Positions 1 through 7,375 of a DNA stretch of 12,739 nucleotides are shown here, in pieces (position 1 is the first letter of the stretch; each line of letters starts with the position of its first letter). The DNA is from Tubulinosema ratisbonensis (lineage: Eukaryota > Microsporidia > Tubulinosematidae). The notes under the pieces are model-generated. The model made no database searches and was not told the origin of the DNA. It saw only the letters and a list, made by a program, of their open reading frames with translations. The DNA lies in NCBI GenBank assembly GCA_004000155.1, contig RCSS01000049.1:4352-17090 (forward strand), written 5' to 3'. The translations under genes and the position numbers were made by a program.

Positions 1-14
1 TGACTAATTATTCT

Positions 15-1175
15 TTATTTATCATTTTTCATATACTCGTCTTCTATCAAATGATTTACTTCTACTATTTTATCAAGAATATCAGTNATAGATTCAATCC
101 AATTACCTTGTAAATTTGTATTAAACATAATTAATCCATCATCCTCACTAATCTTACACTGTAATAATTTATTATTAACCACATAACAAATCTTATCAAT
201 CAATTCTTGAGTGTCACATTTTAAAAGTACAGCCAATTCACTTGCATTTATAAAAGTACAATACTTAGAAATGACGGTTAAATTATGAACATCCAATGCT
301 CTGATAATTTCTTCCTCAAAAATGTTTAAATCTACGTATTCTTTAAAAGAAAATATGTCTTCTTTAACAAGTAATTCAGTTTTTAAAAAAGAGTGAAGTA
401 TTTTTCTGATACTTTCTGTGTTACTTTGATTGTAAATTAGTTTGTTAAGAAAATCATCTCTTTCTTTACTTTTATCAGAGACAACAGTGTAAAAAGAAGA
501 AAGAAAAATATAATTATTACTAGAATCACTCTTCTCACTCATCTCATAAAGTAATTTAGCAGCATTAAAATACATTTTCTGTCCTAAGTTCATGTCTGTA
601 AGCAAGGAAAGATAAACAATCTCTTTTTTTATATCCTTCTTTTCAGTAAAATACTTACTTCTTATCTTCTTATAGGATACTTCTGCTCTGATCCAATCTT
701 TATTAATTACAGCTAATCTAAGTTGTTCTAATTGATACTTAATTACCTCACATTCACTTACATTAGAAAATGTTTCTATTGGTACCTCAAAAATAATATC
801 CATGGCTTTTTTTAATTCACCTTCCTTTTCATAACAATCTTTTAAAAAAGAACTAATCATAATTCTTTCTCTTTCTAAAAACATATTCCCTTCAATTACC
901 TCTTTAAGGATACACTCAGCATACCTAATNAGTTTTTCTTGTGAATCAGGTTTGTTAATATTTTCGTAATAAACNTTTTTTCTTTGAAAATTGTAAGACA
1001 CAAACCAACTAAACACGTGCAATAATTGTCCTTTTCTTTTGCTAAGAAGGATTTGTAAGTTTATTAGATCATCATCTGATTCACATAACTTAGTCATTTC
1101 TGTAAATATGTTTTTTTGTAATTCTTCATTTTTGTCTAATCTTGCTGTTCTTTCTNNTTCTANNAANTATTCCAT
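15..1175 (-). CDS. RPN5: 26S proteasome regulatory (lid) subunit RPN5
   Basis: RPN5 (PSMD12 in animals) is a PCI-domain scaffold of the 19S lid that helps hold the deubiquitinase subunit in the proteasome. The 386-residue product matches the family along its length: the helical-repeat block around residues 124-156 (DIIFEVPIETF followed by YQLEQLRL, corresponding to the family's VETYGSM...FILEQM region), the SYKKIRSKYF helix (167-176), and a C-terminal PCI winged helix at about 290-380, with HNLTVISKYCTFI, ELAVLLKCD, NGNW-like W359 and the final VNHLIEDEYM helix. It is shorter than the roughly 445-residue yeast protein, mainly at the N terminus, as is common in microsporidia. The start is uncertain: codon 3 reads TAN and could be Tyr or stop. 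If it is a stop, the next in-frame ATG is Met27. The ATG is preceded by ACCN, probably a CCC-type start signal. Confidence 0.9.
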   Translation of the reverse strand: MEXXXEXERTARLDKNEELQKNIFTEMTKLCESDDDLINLQILLSKRKGQLLHVFSWFVSYNFQRKXVYYENINKPDSQEKXIRYAECILKEVIEGNMFLERERIMISSFLKDCYEKEGELKKAMDIIFEVPIETFSNVSECEVIKYQLEQLRLAVINKDWIRAEVSYKKIRSKYFTEKKDIKKEIVYLSLLTDMNLGQKMYFNAAKLLYEMSEKSDSSNNYIFLSSFYTVVSDKSKERDDFLNKLIYNQSNTESIRKILHSFLKTELLVKEDIFSFKEYVDLNIFEEEIIRALDVHNLTVISKYCTFINASELAVLLKCDTQELIDKICYVVNNKLLQCKISEDDGLIMFNTNLQGNWIESXTDILDKIVEVNHLIEDEYMKNDK

Positions 1176-1178
1176 NGG
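1176..1178 (-). promoter_or_regulatory. CCC-like start-proximal motif of RPN5
   Basis: On the minus strand the bases before the ATG read ACCN-ATG. If the N is C this is the same CCC signal seen before the UBA1 and casein kinase starts. The unresolved base limits confidence. Confidence 0.45.
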
Positions 1179-1179
1179 T

Positions 1180-1503
1180 AAATAGAAAAAATTTATTTAT
1201 TTCTTATTTTAAAAATAATTTTATTTATTTCACAAAATAGAAAAAATAAATTTAAATACCTTAAAGAATTAAGATAATAGCATTTAATCTACAAAAAAAT
1301 CAATGATGAAATACTATTTTTAATATTTAAAAAAATTAAAAAAGAAGCTTATTTTTTAAAATATCTTGTAATTTGGTAAATTTCTAATATAAAAGACATA
1401 ATAATTATATGTTTAAATGTAAAAGAATTTTAATTATAATGTAATGTACATGGAATATTATTTAATAATAAGTATTTTAAATTAATTAAGTTATTTAAAT
1501 TTT
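1180..1503. other. AT-rich spacer upstream of RPN5, nothing recognised
   Basis: This stretch contains only stop-rich A/T sequence. It must include the RPN5 promoter, but no clear element can be named. It ends where similarity to the dispersed repeat described at 1504-1700 begins. Confidence 0.5.
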
Positions 1504-1700
1504 CTTTAGAGGACATAGAATTCTATTATTTACAAAATATAATGGTTTTAAAAGTGAAAAGCTTAGTATTTTGTGCTGTACCTAGTTATGTAGAAAAATA
1601 TTTTACCATATGTTTTTTTAATGAAAGCTATATATATTATATATACTAATAATTATAAAAGATCTATCTATTGATTTCTCATCCTTAAACAATAAAAAAA
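1504..1700 (+). repeat. SINE-like retroposon, copy 2 (plus strand, diverged)
   Basis: This block aligns in order with the minus-strand reading of the copy at 2370-2560. Shared pieces include GGTTTTA at 1544-1550, GTGAAAAGCT, GTATTTTG, TACCTA, an 18-base block at 1598-1615 with one mismatch, and a 3' block at 1657-1696 (AAAAGATCT, TGATTTCTCATCC, AAACAATAAAAA). It ends in an A-rich tail of AATAAAAAAA. Most differences are G/C to A/T, as expected for an older copy decaying in an AT-biased genome. The 5' boundary near CTTTAGAGG is approximate and no convincing target-site duplication was found. Confidence 0.75.
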
Positions 1701-1975
1701 GATAATTTAAAAAGTGTACGAAAAAATGTCTAAGAATTATGTTATAAAGACATGATATAAGGAAAAGAATCTTATGCTTTAATCAGATGTGAGAATTTTA
1801 AATCATAGAAAAGTCAATGACTTTTCTTTTAATGGTATAATTTGGGTTACAAAGAAATTGCCAAGTCAATACTTTTATTTAAACACTTTATTCTAAAAGC
1901 TATTAAATATTTTTAGGGATAAATCGGTAAAATAAAATATTTATTTTTGATTGACATCCAATAATTGAGGTAAAA
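1701..1975. other. AT-rich spacer with a 21-bp palindrome
   Basis: No coding potential was seen. The only structure is a perfect 10-bp inverted repeat with a one-base centre at 1807-1827, AGAAAAGTCA / TGACTTTTCT. In RNA it would form an 8-bp stem with a 5-base loop, followed by a T-rich run. Confidence 0.5.
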
Positions 1976-2190
1976 TTTTTATTATTGGTATAAAACAAAG
2001 TAGATTAAGATTTCTAAGTAAATTTTAGACAATATATTTATTAACAATCAGAATCTTTAGTTGACTTTTCATTTTCTATCCTTTAAAATATAAACCAAAT
2101 AAATTATAAAAAAAATTAAATTTACAGATAAAATTTATTATCTCCAGGTAAGAAACCCATCACCAAAAAACATTAAGACAGAACTATCTA
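1976..2190 (-). repeat. SINE-like retroposon, copy 4 (minus strand, badly decayed)
   Basis: Read on the plus strand, this segment matches the 2370-2560 copy in the same order: TTTTTATTATTGG against TTTTTGTTGCC (tail end), TAGATTAAGAT against TAGGAAGATC, ATATTTATTAACAATCAGAA against ATATTTATAACTAGTCGACAGAA, a TTTTCTATCCTTTA block, and most clearly TCTCCAGGTAAGAAACCCA at 2141-2159 against TCACCAGCTAAAACCCA. The 5' end of the element is near 2190. Several indels make the limits approximate, and individual blocks could be chance in AT-rich DNA. The shared order of blocks is the main support. Confidence 0.55.
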
Positions 2191-2356
2191 ATAAATTATT
2201 AATTAAAAATATTTTTTTATCAAAATACCCGTTTTTGAGAAATAAGAAGCAATGGAATGGTAAAGAGAGACTATAATTAATATAAGTTATTATCTATAAA
2301 AATTTTAATTTGAAATTATTGATATCGAAAAAATATTTTATTCAATAAAATTATTA

Positions 2357-2369
2357 CTTTTTTCCCTAC
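2357..2369. repeat. Probable target-site duplication, tail side of SINE-like copy 1
   Basis: The sequence CTTTTTTCCCTAC here resembles CTTTTTTTACCTAC at 2561-2574: 12 of 14 columns are identical, with one substitution and one T-run length difference. The pair brackets the repeat at 2370-2560. Confidence 0.5.
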
Positions 2370-2560
2370 TTTGTTTTTGTTGCCTAGGGATGGGAAATCA
2401 TAGGAAGATCTTTTGATATACCTTCTTTATAAGAATATTTATAACTAGTCGACAGAAACATACGGTAAAATATGTTTCCCATACTTAGGTATATCTCAAG
2501 ATACTGCGAGCCTTTCACCAGCTAAAACCCACCCCGTGCACTCTATTGACTGCCTAAGTG
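2370..2560 (-). repeat. SINE-like retroposon, copy 1 (minus strand, best preserved)
   Basis: This is a 191-base block much richer in G+C than its surroundings. On the minus strand it begins CACTTAGGCAGTC, carries TTTTAGCTGGTGAAAGGC near residue 35-55, and ends CCCTAGGCAACAAAAACAAA, an A-rich tail. The imperfect direct repeats at 2357-2369 and 2561-2574 look like a target-site duplication. No protein frame is open across it. The segment TTTTAGCTGGTG is loosely like a tRNA A box, but no convincing B box follows, so the promoter class is unknown. The RNA could form a GAAACATA/TATGTTTC hairpin (plus 2455-2478). The region 2475-2489 is complementary to 2383-2397 at 13 of 15 positions in the sense RNA. 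Three other segments in this window share its sequence. Confidence 0.78.
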
Positions 2561-2574
2561 CTTTTTTTACCTAC
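2561..2574. repeat. Probable target-site duplication, 5' side of SINE-like copy 1
   Basis: This is the partner of 2357-2369. It includes a T7 run at 2562-2568 that could also be read as a Pol III terminator for plus-strand transcription. The repeat interpretation is preferred because of the matching sequence on the other flank. Confidence 0.5.
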
Positions 2575-3455
2575 GAATGTGGAAAGTGGGTAAAGAAGTT
2601 AAAATTTTAAAATCTTACAGACGTGTAAACAAGTACTGTAGATTCATTTTTGGTACTGAATATAACTATGTTAGGTTTAATAGTCTAGCTGTTATATCTT
2701 ATTTTACCACCAAAAACAATCTAATAAAAAAACTGTAAAAAAAGTTATAATTAATTTTAAAGCAAAAACACAAAAATTATTACATTTTTAAAGTTAAAAG
2801 AAATAAAAACTTATGTAAGATTCTAAAAGAGATTTAAAATTTTAATTAAAAAGAAGTAAGTTAAGTTATAGATCTTTGTATGAAAACTTCATCTCTAAGC
2901 AATTAAAAATGATAAAAAAGAAATTATCGATAATACAGGTAAATGGATAATTTTAAGTGAATTCCTATGCTTAAAAAACTTTAAAGATATGTAATCCTTG
3001 TATTTAATATTTAGTTATCGAATGGTTGTATCATATGTTAAAATTCTATTCTAGTGATAAATTTTTTATTTATAAGATATTTAATAGAAGTGAGAAAACA
3101 AAAGTATAAATAATTTCATGAAAGACTGTTCTTAAGAATCGAAGGTATTTTATTATATAATTATAGGTTGAGAATTATTGCAAAAGTATTGATTTAACAA
3201 ATAAGAAATTCATGAATTTTATTAAGTAACTAAAGTAAAATGTTTATATTTGAAAATTTAGGAAATTTAACTGTCTTTTAAAAATACAATCAAAGTTTTA
3301 GTTTTTTTTTAAATATTTTTAAATCGAATAAAAAAAATGATGAAAAAAAATGTTTATTTCTTTTCTTATTATCTTTGTTTCTAAAAAGAATCAAACATTA
3401 ATTTTAAGAAAATAATTATTTTTATATTTTCTTTTTAACAAAATCACAACTTAAA
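2575..3455. other. Gene-free AT-rich stretch
   Basis: No open frame, tRNA or rRNA was seen on either strand. A short TTCTTA...GAAGGTAT match near 3130-3150 to the SINE-like repeat is too weak to call. The stretch may contain further unrecognisable repeat debris. Confidence 0.5.
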
Positions 3456-3466
3456 AGTCTTATACA
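3456..3466. repeat. 11-bp target-site duplication (left) of SINE-like copy 3
   Basis: AGTCTTATACA is repeated exactly at 3496-3506, immediately flanking the truncated repeat copy and its A tail. Confidence 0.75.
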
Positions 3467-3495
3467 TTCCCATCCCTAGGCAACAAAAAAAAAGA
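3467..3495 (+). repeat. SINE-like retroposon, copy 3 (5'-truncated, A-tailed)
   Basis: The 18 bases TTCCCATCCCTAGGCAAC are identical to the 3' end of copy 1 (plus 2379-2396 in reverse complement). They are followed by A10 and a G. The insert sits exactly between two copies of an 11-bp direct repeat. A 3'-anchored fragment with an A tail and a target-site duplication is what 5'-truncated target-primed reverse transcription leaves. It lies about 50 bases downstream of the stop codon of the gene at 3548-4405. Confidence 0.8.
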
Positions 3496-3506
3496 GTCTT
3501 ATACAA
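3496..3506. repeat. 11-bp target-site duplication (right) of SINE-like copy 3
   Basis: This is an exact copy of AGTCTTATACA at 3456-3466. Confidence 0.75.
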
Positions 3507-3547
3507 AAAAATTATGTTTTATTACTAAACTTNNNAAAGTTACAATA

Positions 3548-4405
3548 TTATTTAATAATAAAATTCCATTCATCATCAATCACACCCATCTCTTTCCAAA
3601 ACATTTTAATTTCCTCTTTCTTAAGCAACAATCCTTCAAAAGATTTAAAACTAACCAATAAAGTAACCTTATTCTCTTCCCCAAACTCAACTTCTATCAT
3701 AGAAAAACAGCTACACAAAAAATATTCTCTATCTTTATGTACAGGTAATTCTATATGAATAAACTCAAATTTATCACAAACATTCTCGCACCAATACAAA
3801 TGAGAGATGATTGTTTTGGTAAAAATGGTAGATGAATGGATTGGTAAATTAGATTTGGGAGAGTAATCCTTTACTTTGTTAAGTAATTCTAAATCCTTTT
3901 TCATAATACCTAGCTGAAAAGAAACATTGGTGTTAATTTTGTTATGAAAATTGGAAATGATTTTTGAGTTTATCTCTTTTTTTAAAATGATTTGTTGTGC
4001 AACGTAATTTAATAGAAAATAACTTATATCTTCGTATAAAGAACAAATAAAAGAGAATATGTCAGTGTATTCTAAATCAGGGTACCAATAATAAGAATCT
4101 TCTTTAAAAGATTTGTTTTCTATAAATTGTATGAAAGAAAAGAATAAATCTTTTCTTTTTACCAAAATGTGACCTATTTTTTTTATCTCTTTTTGAAATT
4201 GTTGAGGTGATTTGAATAAATGATTAAGAAATTTGAGTATTTCTAAAGTGGAGTGATTGGATAAGTCTGGTAAGTCATAAGAAGGTTCTATTAAGTATGG
4301 GATGTAAGAAATTTTCTTTGTTTTTAAACTTTCTTTTAATGCTTGTTTTATTGTTTTACTGTTTAACACTTCATACTTTTTTAATATGTTTAAGTCTTCT
4401 TCCAT
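3548..4405 (-). CDS. Unrecognised 285-residue protein
   Basis: The 286-codon open frame is far too long to be chance in DNA this rich in A+T stop codons, so it is a real gene, but I do not recognise a family. The product is mostly helical-looking and charged (MEEDLNILKKYEVL at the start), with hydrophobic helices near residues 50-66 and 112-145 that also carry charged residues and need not span a membrane. The C-terminal third (about 205-285) looks more like alternating strands: FEFIHIELPV, REYFLCSCFSMIEVEF, KVTLLVSF, ending DDEWNFIIK. No signal peptide or metal-binding motif was seen. The start ATG follows a stop-rich upstream sequence without a CCC triplet, unlike its neighbours. A hexanucleotide microsatellite begins only 19 bases before it. 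It lies 189 bases downstream of the UBA1 stop in the same orientation. Confidence 0.8.
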   Translation of the reverse strand: MEEDLNILKKYEVLNSKTIKQALKESLKTKKISYIPYLIEPSYDLPDLSNHSTLEILKFLNHLFKSPQQFQKEIKKIGHILVKRKDLFFSFIQFIENKSFKEDSYYWYPDLEYTDIFSFICSLYEDISYFLLNYVAQQIILKKEINSKIISNFHNKINTNVSFQLGIMKKDLELLNKVKDYSPKSNLPIHSSTIFTKTIISHLYWCENVCDKFEFIHIELPVHKDREYFLCSCFSMIEVEFGEENKVTLLVSFKSFEGLLLKKEEIKMFWKEMGVIDDEWNFIIK

Positions 4406-4424
4406 TAATCAGAGTATTTAGTTA

Positions 4425-4501
4425 ATTTTTATTTTTATTTTTATTTTTATTTTTATTTTTATTTTTATTTTTATTTTTATTTTTATTTTTATTTTTATTT
4501 T
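4425..4501. repeat. Hexanucleotide microsatellite (ATTTTT)n, 12.8 copies
   Basis: A occurs exactly every sixth base from 4425 to 4497 with five Ts between, a perfect array. On the minus strand it reads (AAAAAT)n and sits 19 bases before the ATG of the gene at 3548-4405, so it lies within that gene's 5' control region. Arrays of this kind readily change copy number. Confidence 0.95.
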
Positions 4502-4594
4502 AATATTTTTTTATTTTCAGTCAAAGCATACTTTTCCAAAATTAATCATAGTTAAATTTAAATTAATTACTATATTAAATATTTCTTACTTCTT

Positions 4595-7369
4595 TTATTC
4601 ATTTATTACCACTATAGCAGGAAAAGTTTCACATTCACAGTCAAAGAAAATAATTAATTCTACCAATTTATTATTACTAAATTCACTNACATACTTATCT
4701 AACTTATTATTATTTTTATCAAAAGTAGAATAAACTGTATCAGTTCCTATTAGAATCATATCTACGGTAACATCTAAGTCAGAAAAATAATTGACTAAAT
4801 CTTTTATCTTTTGATTTTTAAATTCTATTCTTGTCCAAATGTCATATTCTCCTTGAAATTTATCATTTATAAAATATTTTGATTTTTTAGGTGGTAAAGG
4901 AGTGGATGATGAAAAGAAAGGAAGTGCTAAGTTAATAAAAGTATTTTTAAAATGATCTAATTCATAATTTAAAACATATTTGACCATTTCTAAAGTGGAT
5001 AATCCTGAAATTATTGCTGTGGTAGTGGCTATGGCTGGTATTATTCTACCTGCTATTCCTTTAATTGCATGTTTAGTTCCATTTAAAATTTTATAATTGT
5101 TAGCTCTTAAGTTAGAACATGAGTAAATAAAATCCATGTGATAATTTGAGTCAACGTCTTTTTCAAATTCTACTGGTAAAACTTTTTTTATTTTATTTTC
5201 TTTGTTTTGGATGGTAAATTTATTTTTTAAAATTAAATCTTCTTCACTTAAATCTTCATCCTTTTCATTTTTTAAATCAGTTAAATTCATTGAGTTAAGT
5301 TTTAAGAATCTTTCTTCAATTTCTGTTTTACTTATTTTTTCATTTACACAATAAACATGGCTTAAAATATTAGCTGTAGAAATAAGAAATAAACAATGTA
5401 AATAATCAGAAATATCCAAAATTATTGGCATAGGAGGTCTTTTAGGTGGATTCCAGAAAGGAATACCTTCTTCTGTTAAATGATCAACTGGAAAAACTTT
5501 GAGTAACTTATTAATTGAAAAGTAAAAATATTCAAAAAATAATTCAAGTGANTTGTCAATGCAGTCTTCTTTTGTAAAAATATTTGTACCTTGTTTTTCT
5601 GCTGTCATAAGATCATCGTAAAATACTTTTTGAAATTTGTTCAATGCCCATTCAATTGTATGAGCAATGGATGATGGAAAGTTTTGAATTGTGCAAAGTG
5701 GTATACCTTTTTCAGGTGGATCTTGNGATGAAGAGTAACTTTCNGTTAGGAATGGTAGGATTACCTGAGTATTTCCTTTTGTTCCTAAAGTACCACTCTC
5801 AAAAAGAGGTTTTCTATAGAATACACAAAGACTATCTACGTACATTCTACTTTCTACATTGTCTAAAGCATTTGCCACGAATGTTAAATTATTAAAAAAA
5901 TTCTCATCAAAAATACTCTCTGTTTCTTTTCCTAATTTGGAATTAAAGTATTGAATTTTCACTTTTTTATTGTTCATCACTTTTTTTGCTGCTGTTTCTG
6001 CCTTCATTTTACCTACGTCTTCCTTTCTAAAAAGAAATTGTCTGTTGAGATTAGACTGTTCAATTGAATCCATATCAGTGATAAAAATACTACCCTTATT
6101 TCCAAACCCTGATAGAGCTAAATTTTTTAAATGTTCACAACCTATGGCACCAGCACCAACTACGAAAACATTGCTTTCTTCTATTTTTTTAAAATTTTCT
6201 AACCCTATTAAATTTATGATTGGTTGGTTTATTTTATCACTACTTTCTTCATAACTTACATTTTCATTGAATAAATTTACTGAATCAAAGTAAAAAAATT
6301 GCTTTAAGGGGGTGAATTTGGATGAACAGCCTTTTAACACTTCTTGTGCTACAAATCCACCAATAACAGAAATTATTGGCATAAAATTTCCTTGAATTTG
6401 TTTACTAAAATTTTTTATCAGTTTTTCGAAATTTTCTTCTGGACCGAATTGTTCCATGTAAAAATTATAAAAATTTTCGGCTTCTTCTTCATTTCTGACC
6501 CTTGGTTCTCTTCTTAATTTTCTTTGAAACAAATTTAAGGTCAAAAAACAATTATGGATGACTTTAGGTTTGTTAGGAAATTCAAAATCAAAATCCAAGA
6601 TAGGTGGTTCATTTAAACATTCTTTTAAACTCAAAAATGACATCACTAAGGGTTTTCTTTGTTGTTCAAACATTCCTCCTTGTGTAAAAGAGAATTTATT
6701 TTTACTTTTTAGTTGTAATTTATGCGGTGTCAAAACTTTTACTTCAAATATTTCATTATCATAATTTTCATTTTCTGTTATTTTTATTAAATCACCATCT
6801 TCTAAGTTGTGTCTTTCATTTTCTATCAAAGTTAAAATACCATTTTCACAAATGTCATTGATATTTCCAACTGACATATTTTCACCTGTTGGATCAAATA
6901 CGTAAAATGATTCATTAAAATCACAAAATATTTGTGCAAACAATCCTTTTACTTGACATCCAATAAAAATACCACCTTCTCTTCTTATTTTTTCATTCAT
7001 TTCTACCATAAAGTCAATTGATTTGTTTACACACACAACACATTCATACTTTATTTCTATTTCTTCGATTATTTCTACTTTGACGTAAGGATTTAATTCT
7101 CTTAGGAAAGGAAGAAGTGTTTGATCTCTTCTTTTTCCAATATCACATTNTTTGAAGAAGAAGGATGTACAAATTTCACATTCTTTTATTGTTTCAGTGT
7201 CAAGTAAATGTAGTTCGTTTACACCTGCTAAACAAATATTCTTTGCTATTTCTTGTGCTAATCCATCACAACCTATGATTAATACCTTGCTCTGTAACAT
7301 TTTTTGCATAGCTTCATGTCCTAAAACGTACAACTGTCTTGAGTAAAGAGATTCATCTATTTCTTGCAT
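4595..7369 (-). CDS. UBA1: Ubiquitin-activating enzyme E1 (UBA1)
   Basis: E1 adenylates the ubiquitin C terminus with ATP, forms a thioester, and passes ubiquitin to E2 enzymes. All expected parts are present in 924 residues. There is an inactive adenylation half beginning YSRQLYVLGHEAM (9-21). The active adenylation half has the ATP-binding loop GAGAIGCE (405-412), TDMDSIEQSNLNRQF (431-445), GKMKAETA (453-460) and ALDNVESR (501-508). The catalytic cysteine is Cys559 in KGIPLCTIQNFPSSIAHT. The second catalytic domain is followed by the crossover segment RIIPAIATTTA (775-785). The C-terminal ubiquitin-fold domain starts at about 825. It is roughly 100 residues shorter than yeast Uba1. Five unresolved codons do not affect the motifs. 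The ATG is preceded by CCCCTT on the minus strand. Two full E1 halves make it UBA1-type rather than UBA2/UBA3 or AOS1. Confidence 0.97.
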   Translation of the reverse strand: MQEIDESLYSRQLYVLGHEAMQKMLQSKVLIIGCDGLAQEIAKNICLAGVNELHLLDTETIKECEICTSFFFKXCDIGKRRDQTLLPFLRELNPYVKVEIIEEIEIKYECVVCVNKSIDFMVEMNEKIRREGGIFIGCQVKGLFAQIFCDFNESFYVFDPTGENMSVGNINDICENGILTLIENERHNLEDGDLIKITENENYDNEIFEVKVLTPHKLQLKSKNKFSFTQGGMFEQQRKPLVMSFLSLKECLNEPPILDFDFEFPNKPKVIHNCFLTLNLFQRKLRREPRVRNEEEAENFYNFYMEQFGPEENFEKLIKNFSKQIQGNFMPIISVIGGFVAQEVLKGCSSKFTPLKQFFYFDSVNLFNENVSYEESSDKINQPIINLIGLENFKKIEESNVFVVGAGAIGCEHLKNLALSGFGNKGSIFITDMDSIEQSNLNRQFLFRKEDVGKMKAETAAKKVMNNKKVKIQYFNSKLGKETESIFDENFFNNLTFVANALDNVESRMYVDSLCVFYRKPLFESGTLGTKGNTQVILPFLXESYSSXQDPPEKGIPLCTIQNFPSSIAHTIEWALNKFQKVFYDDLMTAEKQGTNIFTKEDCIDXSLELFFEYFYFSINKLLKVFPVDHLTEEGIPFWNPPKRPPMPIILDISDYLHCLFLISTANILSHVYCVNEKISKTEIEERFLKLNSMNLTDLKNEKDEDLSEEDLILKNKFTIQNKENKIKKVLPVEFEKDVDSNYHMDFIYSCSNLRANNYKILNGTKHAIKGIAGRIIPAIATTTAIISGLSTLEMVKYVLNYELDHFKNTFINLALPFFSSSTPLPPKKSKYFINDKFQGEYDIWTRIEFKNQKIKDLVNYFSDLDVTVDMILIGTDTVYSTFDKNNNKLDKYXSEFSNNKLVELIIFFDCECETFPAIVVINE

Positions 7370-7371
7370 AA

Positions 7372-7375
7372 GGGG
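7372..7375 (-). promoter_or_regulatory. CCC-type start-proximal signal of UBA1
   Basis: The minus strand reads CCCC-TT-ATG. This matches the C-rich motif that microsporidia place just before start codons. It supports the chosen start, and C runs are rare in the surrounding AT-rich DNA. Confidence 0.7.

Noticed and set aside
2510..2520. GCCTTTCACC resembling the U5 snRNA loop GCCUUUUAC
   Set aside because: It departs from the nearly invariant loop, has no supporting stem, and lies on the antisense strand of the repeat.
2562..2568. T7 run as a Pol III terminator for a plus-strand RNA gene covering 2374-2568
   Set aside because: The run belongs to a sequence duplicated on the other flank of the repeat, and the A-tailed copy elsewhere shows that the mobilised RNA is the minus-strand reading.
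3125..3155. TTCTTA...GAAGGTAT resembling the SINE-like repeat
   Set aside because: No ordered flanking similarity could be followed in either direction.
2374..3489. 23-bp inverted repeat (2374-2396 and 3467-3489) framing 1.1 kb, resembling the terminal inverted repeats of one DNA transposon
   Set aside because: The right copy has its own A tail and its own perfect 11-bp flanking repeats, and two other copies share the internal sequence. Two oppositely oriented retroposon copies explain it better.
5644..7346. Plus-strand open frames opposite UBA1 (5644-5895, 5970-6254, 6558-6764, 7152-7346) and, beyond this range, opposite casein kinase (8527-8844)
   Set aside because: They are antisense shadows of well-supported genes, with no recognisable domains.
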